64,000 bases of DNA from SXZD01 sp034680345. GTDB taxonomy: Bacteria > Pseudomonadota > Gammaproteobacteria > Burkholderiales > Burkholderiaceae_B. Positions within the stretch are counted from its first letter, which is position 1, and every line of letters begins with the position of its first letter. The DNA is taken from NCBI GenBank assembly GCA_034680345.1, contig JAXISZ010000009.1, forward strand, positions 7,979 through 71,978, given 5' to 3'. Of the stretch, positions 34,739 to 44,450 are shown piece after piece. The notes beneath the pieces were generated by a model that was given only the letters and a program-made list of their open reading frames with translations, did no database searches and was not told where the DNA came from. The position numbers and the translations under genes are program-made.

Positions 34739-37700
34739 ATGAACGCTCCTACTTCTTTGTACTCACTTTTGCCTGAAGAGCAATCTTTAGATGCTCATGC
34801 GAGTCGTTTGCGTGAGATTCCTTACAACTACACTTCGTTTTCAGATCGCGAAATCGTCATTCGTTTATTGGGTGAACCCGCTTGGCATGTTTTACAGTCT
34901 TTGCGTGGTGAGCGTAAAACGGGGCGTTCAGCGCGTATGTTGTATGAGGTGTTGGGTGACATTTGGGTAGTGCAGCGTAACCCATACTTACAAGACGATT
35001 TACTGGATAATTCGCAACGGCGTGCAGCGTTAATTCAAGCGATGCGTCACCGTTTAGCCAGTGTTGAGGAGCGTCGGCAGCGTGTTGCCCAAACTGAGTC
35101 CTCCACTGAGGCGCAGCAGCGCAGTAGTAAAGTTGAACAGTTGATTCAGTGGGCCAAATCTGCGGTATTGCAGTTTGAAAAGACCTTCGAAAATGCAGCG
35201 ATTCTACGCAAACGGGCTTATAAAGTGTTGGGGCAGCACACCGCGCGTGGCAATATTAAATTTGATGGGTTATCTCGCGTTTCACATGTTACCGATGCTA
35301 CTGACTGGCGTGTTGAATATCCTTTTGTGGTTTTAACGCCAGACACAGAATTTGAAATCCCGGGTCTGGTCAAGGCGTGTATTGAATTGGGTTTAACCAT
35401 TATTCCACGTGGGGGTGGTACTGGCTATACGGGCGGAGCTATTCCTTTGACGCCTTTGTCAGCAGTGATTAATACAGAAAAGCTTGAGCAACTTGACGAA
35501 GTGGAATATTCACAATTGCCAGGTTTAACGGCACCTGTGCCCACTGTGTTTTCTGCTGCTGGGGTGGTCACTAAACGGGTTTCTGATATTGCTGAACGCA
35601 GTGGTTTGGTTTTTGCGGTAGACCCCACGTCGGCTGAGGCGTCTTGTGTGGGTGGTAACGTGGCCATGAATGCAGGAGGCAAAAAAGCGGTGCTTTGGGG
35701 CACAGCATTAGACAATCTTGCTTGGTGGCGCATGGTTGATCCACAGGGCAATTGGCTCGAAGTTTCACGCTTAAACCATAATATGGGCAAAATTCATGAC
35801 GTGGCATTGGTGAGTTTTGAGCTGGTTTGGTCTGAGGGTCGTTATGCGCCAGGCGAAAAAGTTTTGCGTCAAGAAACATTGCAAATTCAGGGCCAGCGTT
35901 TTCGCAAGGTGGGTTTGGGTAAAGATGTTACTGACAAATTTTTGGCTGGTTTGCCAGGCGTGCAGAAAGAGGGGTGTGACGGTTTAATCACCTCTTGCCG
36001 TTGGGTTTTGCATCGCATGCCTAAGCACGTGCGTACAGTTTGCTTAGAATTTTATGGCCAAGCCTGCAATGCGGTGCCGTCTATTGTTGAAATTAAAGAT
36101 TACTTAGACACTGAGGGTAGGGCGCAAGGTGCTGTTTTAGCGGGGCTTGAACACCTGGACGAACGTTACCTTAGGGCTGTTGGTTATAGTCCAAAGTCGC
36201 GCCGTGGGCAGTTTCCTAAAATGATGTTGATTGGCGATATTGTGGGTGACGATGACAACGCCGTGGCTCATGCCGCATCTGAGGTTGTTCGTTTGTCCAA
36301 TAGTCGCAGTGGCGAAGGTTTTGTGGCGGTCAGTGCAGAGGCCCGTAAAAAATTCTGGCTTGATCGTGCTCGCACGGCTGCTATTGCTCGCCACACCAAT
36401 GCGTTTAAAATCAATGAAGATGTTGTCATTCCCTTGCACCGCATGGGCGAATATACAGACGCTATTGAACGCATCAACATTGAGCTTTCAATTCGCAATA
36501 AACTGAAGTTGTTGGCAGAATTAAACACTTATTTTGCCGGTGACTTGCCGCTGGCTAAAAGTGAAGACTCGGAACTTGATGAACTAAGCAAAACGGAGCT
36601 GTTGGGCGAGCGTCAGTCACAAGCCACAGCTTTATTAGAACAAACCCATACGCGCTGGTCATGGCTTTTGGCAAATATGGATTTGCCATTGCACAGTGCT
36701 TTATCCGGTCTTAGCCTTCTAGGTTTTGCAGACGATGTGTTGCAGTCTTTGCAAGTGCGTTTGCAAACTCAACCCGAAGTTATGGTCTTTGATGTGTTGC
36801 AAGACCGTACCGTTCGGGTGTCTTGGAAGCGAGAAGTTAAAAGTTTATTGCAGGCTATTTTCACAGGCGCTGCTTTTGGTTTAATTTTGGCTGAATGTAT
36901 CAATATTCATAAACGGGTATTGCGTTCTCGTGTGTTTGTGGCTTTGCATATGCATGCAGGCGATGGCAATGTACACACTAATATTCCGGTGAACTCTGAC
37001 GATTACGGTATGTTGCGTGAAGCAGAAGAGGCCGTTGTTCGTATTATGCAAATTGCCCGCGACTTAGACGGGGTCATTTCTGGCGAACATGGTATTGGCA
37101 TCACAAAACTAGAGTTCTTATTGCCAGAAGAAAAACAGCCTTTTCAAGATTATAAGCGACGTGTAGATCCTGAAGGGCATTTTAATAAAGGTAAATTACT
37201 TGACGGTGGCGACTTACGCAATGCGTACACACCCAGTTTTAATTTAATGGGGCATGAAAGCTTGATCATGCAACAATCTGATATTGGTGCCATTACTGAC
37301 TCAGTAAAAGATTGCCTACGGTGTGGTAAATGTAAGCCCGTGTGCGCAACCCATGTGCCTAGGGCCAATTTATTGTATAGTCCACGCAATAAAATTTTAG
37401 CCACCTCTTTATTAATCGAGGCGTTTTTGTATGAAGAACAGACCCGTCGTGGTATCTCTGTAAAGCATTGGGAAGAATTTGAAGATGTAGCTGATCACTG
37501 TACGGTTTGCCATAAATGTGAAACGCCTTGCCCTGTAGACATTGATTTTGGTGATGTGTCCATGAATATGCGCGCATTGTTACGCAAAATGGGGCAAAAA
37601 TCGTTCAATCCGGGTACTGCAGCGGCCATGGCATTTTTAAATGCCAAAGACCCGGCCACCATTAAAATGGTTCGTTCCGCAATGGTTGGGGTGGGCTTTA

Positions 37701-38755
37701 AATTGCAGCGCTTGGGTTATCGAGTGGGCAAAGCGATGGGGTTGGTTGATCGTCAAACTAAAAAACCGCCTGTAACTGTAGGAAAGCCCCCTGTTCGTGA
37801 GCAAGTGATTCATTTTATTAATAAACCCATGCCTGGTAACTTGCCAAAAAAAACCGCAAGGGCTTTATTGGATATTGAAGACGATAAAATTGTTCCAGTG
37901 ATTCGTAATCCACAAACTACCCATTCAGACTCAGAGGCGGTTTTTTATTTCCCCGGTTGTGGTTCAGAGCGTTTATTCTCTCAGGTGGGGTTGGCCACGC
38001 AGGCCATGTTATGGCATATTGGCGTGCAGACAGTTTTACCGCCAGGCTATTTATGTTGTGGATACCCCCAACGCGGTGCAGGTCAGTTTGATGTGGCCGA
38101 AAAAATGATTACTGACAACCGTGTGCTGTTTCATCGCGTAGCCAACACATTGAATTATTTAGATATTAAAACCGTTGTGGTGAGCTGTGGTACTTGTTTT
38201 GATCAGCTACAGATGTACGAGTTTGATAAAATTTTTCCCGGATGCCGCATTGTTGATATTCATGAGTATCTTATGGAAAAAGGGGTGCAGTTGGGTACTG
38301 TTACTGGTACGCGTTATATGTACCATGACCCTTGTCATAGTCCAATGAAACAGTACGATTCCTTGAAAGTGGTCAATACGCTGATCAACAGCGCAGTGCA
38401 GGGCCATCAAATTGAAAAAAATAATCGGTGTTGTGGCGAATCTGGCACTTTTGGAGTGTCCCGTCCTGACATTTCTACTCAAGTGCGTTTTCGCAAAGAA
38501 GAAGAAATGCGCAAAGGGGCCGATCAGTTGCGGGCCATTGCTATTGCGGGTCAAACTTTAACAGCGGGTGAAGAGGTTAAAATTTTAACCAGTTGTCCCT
38601 CTTGTTTACAGGGTTTATCGCGTTACAGCAATGACGCCAATGTGCAGGCAGACTACATTGTGGTTGAAATTGCTAAGTACGTTTTGGGTCAAGACTGGTT
38701 GCCGCAATACGTGAAGGCGGCTAGCGCGGGTGGTATAGAACGTATTTTGGTTTAG
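34739..38755 (+). CDS. DUF3683-type FAD/Fe-S oxidoreductase (probable D-2-hydroxyacid dehydrogenase)
   Basis: A 1338-residue fusion typical of Burkholderiales. After a DUF3683-like head (1-190) comes an FAD-binding type 4 domain (IPRGGGTGYTGGAIPLT near 222; ASCVGGNVAMNAGGKKAVLWG near 300). The C-terminal FAD oxidase domain follows (HMHAGDGNVHTNIP, SGEHGIGITKLE). Two ferredoxin-type motifs come next (CLRCGKCKPVC near 859, CTVCHKCETPC near 921). Two CCG domains close it (CCGYPQRGAG; NRCCGESGTFGV). This is the GlcD plus GlcF architecture in one chain, so electrons from a D-hydroxyacid would pass via FAD and Fe-S to the quinone pool. The substrate is unknown; D-lactate is the usual suspicion. Confidence 0.9.
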   Translation: MNAPTSLYSLLPEEQSLDAHASRLREIPYNYTSFSDREIVIRLLGEPAWHVLQSLRGERKTGRSARMLYEVLGDIWVVQRNPYLQDDLLDNSQRRAALIQAMRHRLASVEERRQRVAQTESSTEAQQRSSKVEQLIQWAKSAVLQFEKTFENAAILRKRAYKVLGQHTARGNIKFDGLSRVSHVTDATDWRVEYPFVVLTPDTEFEIPGLVKACIELGLTIIPRGGGTGYTGGAIPLTPLSAVINTEKLEQLDEVEYSQLPGLTAPVPTVFSAAGVVTKRVSDIAERSGLVFAVDPTSAEASCVGGNVAMNAGGKKAVLWGTALDNLAWWRMVDPQGNWLEVSRLNHNMGKIHDVALVSFELVWSEGRYAPGEKVLRQETLQIQGQRFRKVGLGKDVTDKFLAGLPGVQKEGCDGLITSCRWVLHRMPKHVRTVCLEFYGQACNAVPSIVEIKDYLDTEGRAQGAVLAGLEHLDERYLRAVGYSPKSRRGQFPKMMLIGDIVGDDDNAVAHAASEVVRLSNSRSGEGFVAVSAEARKKFWLDRARTAAIARHTNAFKINEDVVIPLHRMGEYTDAIERINIELSIRNKLKLLAELNTYFAGDLPLAKSEDSELDELSKTELLGERQSQATALLEQTHTRWSWLLANMDLPLHSALSGLSLLGFADDVLQSLQVRLQTQPEVMVFDVLQDRTVRVSWKREVKSLLQAIFTGAAFGLILAECINIHKRVLRSRVFVALHMHAGDGNVHTNIPVNSDDYGMLREAEEAVVRIMQIARDLDGVISGEHGIGITKLEFLLPEEKQPFQDYKRRVDPEGHFNKGKLLDGGDLRNAYTPSFNLMGHESLIMQQSDIGAITDSVKDCLRCGKCKPVCATHVPRANLLYSPRNKILATSLLIEAFLYEEQTRRGISVKHWEEFEDVADHCTVCHKCETPCPVDIDFGDVSMNMRALLRKMGQKSFNPGTAAAMAFLNAKDPATIKMVRSAMVGVGFKLQRLGYRVGKAMGLVDRQTKKPPVTVGKPPVREQVIHFINKPMPGNLPKKTARALLDIEDDKIVPVIRNPQTTHSDSEAVFYFPGCGSERLFSQVGLATQAMLWHIGVQTVLPPGYLCCGYPQRGAGQFDVAEKMITDNRVLFHRVANTLNYLDIKTVVVSCGTCFDQLQMYEFDKIFPGCRIVDIHEYLMEKGVQLGTVTGTRYMYHDPCHSPMKQYDSLKVVNTLINSAVQGHQIEKNNRCCGESGTFGVSRPDISTQVRFRKEEEMRKGADQLRAIAIAGQTLTAGEEVKILTSCPSCLQGLSRYSNDANVQADYIVVEIAKYVLGQDWLPQYVKAASAGGIERILV

Positions 38756-38824
38756 TGATTTGCATAAAGAGGTGTTCTCGATAAAACAAATTCCATTAAT
38801 TAGATTAGGTTTTCTATGCTTATG

Positions 38825-38850
38825 AAAAACAGGGGTAATCCTCTGTTTTT
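38825..38850 (+). terminator. Rho-independent terminator
   Basis: AAAAACAGGGG and CCTCTGTTTTT form an 11-bp stem with one G-T pair around loop TAAT, followed by further Ts to 38854. It ends the giant oxidoreductase gene 70 bases after its stop. Confidence 0.88.
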
Positions 38851-39109
38851 TTTTAGGTAATTGACATCATTGCAAGTAGCGATTTCCATGTGAATTGGAA
38901 ACTCTCAGTCATGTCACCTTGTGTTTTTCTCAAATTAATTGTTCAATTCAAAAAAGCACATTCAGCCAGTCGCGACTCAGCAATCGCCTGATAAAATTTT
39001 TCTCGATGATTTTTGAATTGACATTAATAACCGCTAACACCACTCGGTGACGGTATTTTCAGGCTGCCACCGATGAATAATTCCTCAATTTTTCTGTAAG
39101 GATGTGTGA

Positions 39110-39212
39110 GCAATTTTGATATCGTAGTTAAAAAAGCCTTAGATACTAAAGCATCCCCGGCCTTTTTGCTATCATTGATCAAAGTTGCGCTTCGTACTTG
39201 AATTCACGTTAG
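39110..39212 (+). repeat. Dispersed repeat, copy 1
   Basis: About 100 bases from GCAATTTTGAT to CGTTAGATTA resemble 62581-62690 at roughly three quarters identity. Shared blocks are GCAATTTTGAT, TTAGATA-TAAAGCAT, ATCAAAGTTGC and TACTTGAAT. In the second copy the repeat lies directly ahead of an orphan gene. Confidence 0.7.
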
Positions 39213-39625
39213 ATTAATATTTTTTTATCATTATTTTTTTTGGGTTAGCTTTTACGTTGTATGCATGCTTCAGATACAGTAACAAGACCATCAGACGAAT
39301 TGGTAACCCCAGGCAGTCGGTATTGTTGACACCGGTACTAATCAGCGCAAAACTATCGGTTCAAACAAATCTGCAGCTTTTATCATTTTTCTAGACCGTT
39401 TCTAATAGGCGAAACGGTCAGCAATAGACACTTTGATCTGCGCCCACGGCATTCTGCGCGACAACACCGCTAGCGTTTGATGTCAATGGAAAAAAAACCG
39501 TACGGTGTTCAATTTGGACGGATCATTAAATGTGCCTAAAACAGCCATTGCATTTAAGCAATCGCACATGCCTCCCGACTAAATGCATGCAATCTATTTT
39601 GGCTTGATGGCGTTTTGCGCAGGGG

Positions 39626-40918
39626 TTAAAGTTTACGCTGTGCTGGTAGCACGGCTGAAAACGTACTGCCCTTGCCAATCTCGCTTTGAATGTTTAGGTA
39701 ACCTTGATGCCGTGTTAAAACGTGTTTGACAATCGCCAGGCCTAGGCCGGTGCCTCCTGTTTCTCTGGACCGGCTGCGGTCAATACGATAAAAGCGTTCA
39801 GTCAGTCGGGGGACGTGTTCCGGTAAAATACCGATACCGCTGTCTTGCACAGAGAAAAGTACATCGCCGTTTGCAGTGGTTTTCCAGTTTAAGTTAATTT
39901 TTCCGCCCTCTGGTGTGTAGCGAACAGCGTTAGACACCAAGTTACCAAAGGCGCTGGCAATTTCTCGGTCTTGTCCTTTAATATTAAGATTGATTTGGTT
40001 TTTCAGCTCAATGGTGTGACGGCCTGCTGATAAAGCTTTAGCATCCGTGAGCAGTTGTTGCATGAGTTGGTTGCCATTGATAATTTGGTCTTGTAAGGGT
40101 TGCACATTGGCTTCTAGGAACGACAGCGTGAGCAAATCTTCAATTAAGCTGCGCATGCGTTTGCCTTGTTCGTCCATGAGTTTTAAATAATTGTGACGTT
40201 GTGTTTCGTTGAGATTCAGTTCTTGCAAAGTTTCTAAAAAACCGAGTAAAACAGTTAGCGGGGTTTTTAGCTCGTGCGAGACATTAGCTACAAAATCTCG
40301 GCGCATGCGTTCTAGTTTTTCACGTTCAGTGATGTCTCGGCTTAAAATAAGTGTTTGATCTTCGCCATATTTAACGCGTTGCAGTAATAAAAAAAGACGA
40401 TTGTTTTTAGGTGAACGGATCAGTGTGGAAAAGTCGGTATGTCGTTCCTTGATAAAACTTACAAAATCAGGGTCGCGAACCAAGTTATGAATCACTTGCC
40501 CTGTGTCTCGTGCCGCATTTAGGCCAAAATGTGCTTGTGCGGTTTCGTTACACCAATTAATTTGGTTGTCTTTGTTAATGGTGATGACGCCGTCGGGCAG
40601 TGCTTGGGCGGCGTTTCTAAATGCTAACAGCGACTGAGTTAACATGTGTTGTTGGCGTTGGTGGGTTTTTAAAGAGCGGTAAATGCGAGAGCACGCCTCA
40701 CCCCAGAAGCCTTTTAAATAAGGTGTTTTTTCTAGTTTTGGGTCGGTAAGCCATTGGTTTAATTGGCGTGCTGATGTTTCATGATAGGCCAGCACAAGCA
40801 GTGCAAGCGTCAGCGTAATGACAATGGCAGCGTCATCGCCAAAAAAGACCTGAGTCAATTGTGCCGCGCTAAACAACACAGCGCCATTGATGATTAAACG
40901 TAAAATAACATTAAGCAT
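39626..40918 (-). CDS. phoR: Phosphate regulon sensor kinase PhoR
   Basis: A membrane histidine kinase of 430 residues that senses phosphate status through the Pst/PhoU system and phosphorylates PhoB. Two N-terminal helices (DUF3329-like, about 1-45) are followed by a PAS domain (ALPDGVITINKDNQINWCN). The HisKA domain has His215 in FVANVSHELKTPLTVLLGF, and the ATPase has AFGNLVSNAVRYTPEGG, SVQDSGIGI and GGTGLGLAIVKHVL. It lies 80 bases behind phoB on the same strand. Confidence 0.95.
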   Translation of the reverse strand: MLNVILRLIINGAVLFSAAQLTQVFFGDDAAIVITLTLALLVLAYHETSARQLNQWLTDPKLEKTPYLKGFWGEACSRIYRSLKTHQRQQHMLTQSLLAFRNAAQALPDGVITINKDNQINWCNETAQAHFGLNAARDTGQVIHNLVRDPDFVSFIKERHTDFSTLIRSPKNNRLFLLLQRVKYGEDQTLILSRDITEREKLERMRRDFVANVSHELKTPLTVLLGFLETLQELNLNETQRHNYLKLMDEQGKRMRSLIEDLLTLSFLEANVQPLQDQIINGNQLMQQLLTDAKALSAGRHTIELKNQINLNIKGQDREIASAFGNLVSNAVRYTPEGGKINLNWKTTANGDVLFSVQDSGIGILPEHVPRLTERFYRIDRSRSRETGGTGLGLAIVKHVLTRHQGYLNIQSEIGKGSTFSAVLPAQRKL

Positions 40919-40998
40919 AGCTTAATATTGTAAGTGTAAATTCAAAGTGTTGCTGGTATGTGCTGTAAGTTTTTTTAGTTTTATGGATATTAAAATTT

Positions 40999-41700
40999 TT
41001 ATGTGTGTTTTGGGGGAGCGATGCTGAATCGATAACCCGTACCGCGCACCGTTTCAATATGTGTGTCGTGGCCGGAGGGTTGCAAAGATTGCCGTAAGCG
41101 TCTGATGTGCACATCTACTGTACGTTCTTCTACAAAAACATGGTCGCCCCACACTTGGTCTAACAATTGGGTGCGGCTGTGCACGCGCTCAGGGCGTGTC
41201 ATAAAAAAATGCAGCAATTTAAATTCAGTAGGGCCAATGTCTAAAATTTGTTTGTGGCCAGAAACGCGATGCGTTACTGGGTCCAGCAATAAACCTGCAA
41301 TACAAACTTGGTCATCGGTTAACTGTGGAGCGCGCCGTCTTAGCACAGCTTTAATGCGTGCCAATAATTCTTTGGGGGAAAATGGTTTGGTGATGTAATC
41401 ATCTGCACCTACTTCTAAGCCATTGACTTTATCATTTTCATCGGCGCGAGCGGTTAACATCACAATAGGAACATTTTTAGTTCGTTCTTGAGTGCGCAGG
41501 TATTTTGCGTATTCAATACCAGTTGTGCCTGGCATCATCCAGTCTAACAAAATTAGGTCAGGCAGTTCGGCATTGACAATTGTTTTTGCTTGTTCCACGT
41601 TGGCCGCGCGTAATACTTTGTGTCCAGCGTGAGATAAATTGACAGTGATTAATTCTGCGATGGCGGGTTCGTCTTCAATAACCAAAATCGTGCTAGCCAT
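40999..41700 (-). CDS. phoB: Phosphate regulon response regulator PhoB
   Basis: An OmpR-family regulator of 233 residues that activates phosphate-starvation genes at Pho boxes. The receiver domain carries the acidic pair (VIEDEPAIAEL), the phosphorylated Asp in LILLDWMMPGTTG and Lys in DDYITKPFSPKELLARIKA. The C-terminal winged helix has GPTEFKLLHFFMTRPERVHSR, then VHIRRLRQSL and VRGTGYRFS. A Pho box lies upstream, so it likely regulates itself. It is co-transcribed with phoR. Confidence 0.97.
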   Translation of the reverse strand: MASTILVIEDEPAIAELITVNLSHAGHKVLRAANVEQAKTIVNAELPDLILLDWMMPGTTGIEYAKYLRTQERTKNVPIVMLTARADENDKVNGLEVGADDYITKPFSPKELLARIKAVLRRRAPQLTDDQVCIAGLLLDPVTHRVSGHKQILDIGPTEFKLLHFFMTRPERVHSRTQLLDQVWGDHVFVEERTVDVHIRRLRQSLQPSGHDTHIETVRGTGYRFSIAPPKHT

Positions 41701-41771
41701 GGTTTCTGATCCTTACAGTTTGGTTTATGGTTTTGATTAATTACACTAAGACATGACAATACGGCAGCTGT

Positions 41772-41789
41772 GTGACAAAGCAATGACAA
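41772..41789 (-). promoter_or_regulatory. Pho box upstream of phoB
   Basis: On the minus strand TTGTCAT-TGCT-TTGTCAC: two 7-base half-sites 11 bases apart, the arrangement of the PhoB operator (CTGTCAT, four bases, CTGTCAC). It lies 72 bases ahead of the phoB start. Autoregulation by PhoB follows from what is known of the family. Confidence 0.75.
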
Positions 41790-41963
41790 GTCAAAAACAA
41801 GCGTTTAAGTTCTTTATCATTTAAGCAGCTTTGTTAGTATTTTAATGCGTAGTGATTTTAGAGTGGATTAGAGGTAATTTTTTTCCGCATTTAATCGCTG
41901 CGTTTTTTTATATGGCGGTGTAAACTACGGGGTTAAAATTGTGCAATTTATAAGGGTGGTTAA

Positions 41964-42395
41964 ATGGCGGGTTTAAATGCAAAAACACCAATTCCAACCC
42001 GAATTGTTGTTCACCAGCACTCGCGTTATTTAGAATTAGAGTTTGATAACGGGCAGACATTTAAATTATCAATTGAATTGTTGCGCGTGTATTCTCCGTC
42101 TGCGGAGGTGCGTGGTCATGGTTCTGGTCAAGAGGTGTTACAGGTGGGTAAGCAGGCGGTCACCATCCGTGAGATCATTGCTGTGGGTAATTACGCCATT
42201 CAGCCTATTTTTAGCGACGATCATAGCACGGGTATTTTTTCTTGGGATTATTTGCACTGGTTAGGTGAAAATCAGGTGCATTTATGGGAGAATTACTTAG
42301 AGCGTTTAGAGCAAGCTGGCGCTAGCCGTGACCCTAACGATTCCAATAACGCTAAGTTTTTTCCTGAATCCGCAAAATCGTGTGGGCGTTCTTAG
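41964..42395 (+). CDS. DUF971 (gamma-butyrobetaine hydroxylase N-terminal-like) protein
   Basis: A 143-residue small domain protein. Family signs are PTRIVVHQHSRYLELEFDNGQTFKLSIELLRVYSPSAEVRGHG and the later GNYAIQPIFSDDHSTGIFSWDYLHWLG. In many Proteobacteria it stands next to ubiE, as here 26 bases upstream. The domain occurs alone and fused to Fe-S carrier proteins; its exact function is not settled. No signal peptide. Confidence 0.88.
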   Translation: MAGLNAKTPIPTRIVVHQHSRYLELEFDNGQTFKLSIELLRVYSPSAEVRGHGSGQEVLQVGKQAVTIREIIAVGNYAIQPIFSDDHSTGIFSWDYLHWLGENQVHLWENYLERLEQAGASRDPNDSNNAKFFPESAKSCGRS

Positions 42396-42421
42396 TCAAA
42401 GATTTTTAATGAAGCATAAAC

Positions 42422-43153
42422 ATGGTTGATACCCATTTTGGATTTAAAACCGTGGCTGAAGAAGAAAAAGCCCAGTATGTAGCTGGTGTTTTCGATTCTG
42501 TTGCCACTAAGTACGATATCATGAACGACTTGATGTCGGCTGGTTTGCATCGGGTTTGGAAAGCTGCTGCAATCAATCGGGCTGCTGTGCGTACTGGGAT
42601 GAAAGTGCTCGATATTGCTGGGGGAACGGGCGATTTAGCGGCACAATTTTTAAAACGTGTGGGCCCCCGTGGCGAGGTTTGGCTTACAGACATTAATCAA
42701 TCTATGCTGTCTGTTGGTCGAGATCGTTTGGCTAATGCCGGATTGTTGCCGCATTTGGTGTTGTGTGACGCAGAACGGCTGCCGTTTCCTGATCATTATT
42801 TTGATCGAGTTACTGTGGCATTTGGTTTACGCAATATGACGCATAAAGATCGGGCATTGGCTGAAATGTATCGAGTTTTAAAGCCTGCTGGACGGATGCT
42901 GGTGCTAGAATTTTCTAAGGTAAAAGCGGCGCTTGCCCCCTTTTACGATTTTTATTCGTTTAAAATTTTACCTGCGCTTGGGCAGTGGGTTGCACAAGAC
43001 AGCGAAAGTTATCGATATTTGGCAGAGAGTATACGCATGCATCCCGACCAAGAAACTTTAAAGGGCATGATGCAGGCAGTGGGTTTTGGTCAGGTTGATT
43101 ATTGGAATTTTACGGCTGGTGTGGTGGCTTTGCACCAGGCAATTAAATTGTAA
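42422..43153 (+). CDS. ubiE: Ubiquinone/menaquinone biosynthesis C-methyltransferase UbiE
   Basis: Methylates the benzoquinol ring during ubiquinone synthesis with SAM. The 243-residue protein has the family start THFGFKTV and VFDSVATKYDIMNDLMSAGLHRVWK, the SAM site VLDIAGGTGDLA, and RVTVAFGLRNMTHKDRAL. The ending YWNFTAGVVALHQA is diagnostic. It belongs to a tight plus-strand series with the DUF971 gene before it and Tim44-like, ubiJ and ubiB after it. Confidence 0.97.
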   Translation: MVDTHFGFKTVAEEEKAQYVAGVFDSVATKYDIMNDLMSAGLHRVWKAAAINRAAVRTGMKVLDIAGGTGDLAAQFLKRVGPRGEVWLTDINQSMLSVGRDRLANAGLLPHLVLCDAERLPFPDHYFDRVTVAFGLRNMTHKDRALAEMYRVLKPAGRMLVLEFSKVKAALAPFYDFYSFKILPALGQWVAQDSESYRYLAESIRMHPDQETLKGMMQAVGFGQVDYWNFTAGVVALHQAIKL

Positions 43154-43175
43154 GAGATAAGTGGTGAGGGGTGCT

Positions 43176-44447
43176 ATGACACAGTTTTTTTCTCGATTTA
43201 AAAAACTCAACATTCAAGAAACAATTAAAATTGTAAAACGCAGTGGCGCGGTGGTCATGACAGTTTTTCTGGCTGTTGCCATGGCGCCGGACCCGGCTTG
43301 GGCCAAGCGCATGGGGGGAGGGACTTCAGTTGGCCGTCAACATTCGGGTTTGATGAATAAACGTGTAGACTCACCCCCATCGAGCGTGCCCGGCAAGCCT
43401 GCTGGTGCTCAAAATGCTGCGGGTCAGCAGGGGTCGAATTTGCAACAACAGTCTGCTGGTGGTCCAGCAACAAATACATCGGCTGCAACTCAGGGCCAAG
43501 CAACTGCAGCCAAATCATCGCAACAAACCGCTACATCTGCGCCAGCAACTCAACAACCTGCCCGCAATCGCTGGCTTGGGCCTTTGGCCGGTTTGGCTGC
43601 CGGTTTTGGTTTAGCGGCTTTGTTTTCACATTTTGGTATGGGTGGTGCGCTTGCTTCTATGATCAGCACCTTGCTTATCATTGGTTTATTAGCTGTTGCG
43701 GTGATGTTTATTGTTCGAATGTTTCGTAACAATAAAAGCAGTGGGGCTGGGCAAGTTAGCCAAAGCCCAGCTTATGCGGCGTCGTATCAAGGTGCTGCAG
43801 TAGAAAACGCGGCACAAAATACTACACCAAATGCCGTGGTTTCTTCGCCAAAAGCGGATCACATGCAAGCCAATGGTAAAAATAACACGCATTTTGAAGG
43901 CGTCAATCCTTTTGGTCAGTCTTTTGATCGTGCACAGCAGCCCTGTTCCTTGGGGGCTGAGTTAAACGCTTTTGGTCAGCCTATTGCGGCTTTAGACCCT
44001 GTGCCATCGGCTGCACCGGTGTCAGTTAAATTGTCAGAATCAACTTCAGCACCGCAGTCCCCCAATTTGCTTAATATACCAGTGGGTTTTGATACGCAAG
44101 GGTTTACCAATGCGGCACAGCGTGTTTTTGTGCGTTTACAAGGTGCTTATAATACTGGCGACCTCACTGTTTTGCGCGAATTTTTATCTGACGACTTGTT
44201 TAATCGGTTTAGTACAGAAATAGTAAACCGGGGTCATATGGTTGAGCAAACCGTGTTTTTTGATTTGCAAACGCAGTTAATGGCTTATGATCAAACACCT
44301 AGTGAACATTTGGCATCTGTTTTATTTACAGGCCAGGTGCAACAGTCTGCTGATCTTGAGGCGGTGCCTTTTGAAGAAGTTTGGAATTTAAACCGTCCAA
44401 CCAACAATCAAGGTGGTTGGGTTTTAATGGGTATTCAGGCAGTTTAA
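43176..44447 (+). CDS. Tim44-like domain membrane protein
   Basis: About 423 residues, starting at the ATG at 43176 behind GAGGGG; a longer GTG start at 43161 would swallow that site. The N-terminus has a hydrophobic segment (VVMTVFLAVAMAPDPAWA) and KRMGGGTSVGRQ, typical of this bacterial group. A Gln/Ala/Ser-rich stretch (about 70-130) precedes two hydrophobic segments (WLGPLAGLAAGFGLAALFS, then ISTLLIIGLLAVAVMFIV). The C-terminal 150 residues are the Tim44-like fold (AQRVFVRLQGAYNTGDL, FLSDDLFNRF). The role is unknown; its place within the ubi cluster is conserved in Burkholderiales. Confidence 0.87.
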   Translation: MTQFFSRFKKLNIQETIKIVKRSGAVVMTVFLAVAMAPDPAWAKRMGGGTSVGRQHSGLMNKRVDSPPSSVPGKPAGAQNAAGQQGSNLQQQSAGGPATNTSAATQGQATAAKSSQQTATSAPATQQPARNRWLGPLAGLAAGFGLAALFSHFGMGGALASMISTLLIIGLLAVAVMFIVRMFRNNKSSGAGQVSQSPAYAASYQGAAVENAAQNTTPNAVVSSPKADHMQANGKNNTHFEGVNPFGQSFDRAQQPCSLGAELNAFGQPIAALDPVPSAAPVSVKLSESTSAPQSPNLLNIPVGFDTQGFTNAAQRVFVRLQGAYNTGDLTVLREFLSDDLFNRFSTEIVNRGHMVEQTVFFDLQTQLMAYDQTPSEHLASVLFTGQVQQSADLEAVPFEEVWNLNRPTNNQGGWVLMGIQAV

Positions 44448-44450
44448 GTC

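Larger units (their letters stand above)
38756..39625. other. Non-coding or decayed stretch of 870 bases
   Basis: It contains a terminator (38825-38850), a dispersed repeat copy (39110-39212) and a hairpin with GACCGTTTC/GAAACGGTC arms at 39394-39402 and 39411-39419. In between, only short frames with stops are found; pieces such as QAVGIVDTGTNQRKTIG (from about 39314) and FNLDGSLNVPKTAIAF (from about 39505) read like protein but lie in different frames. I take this as one or more decayed genes; I cannot name them. Confidence 0.5.
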
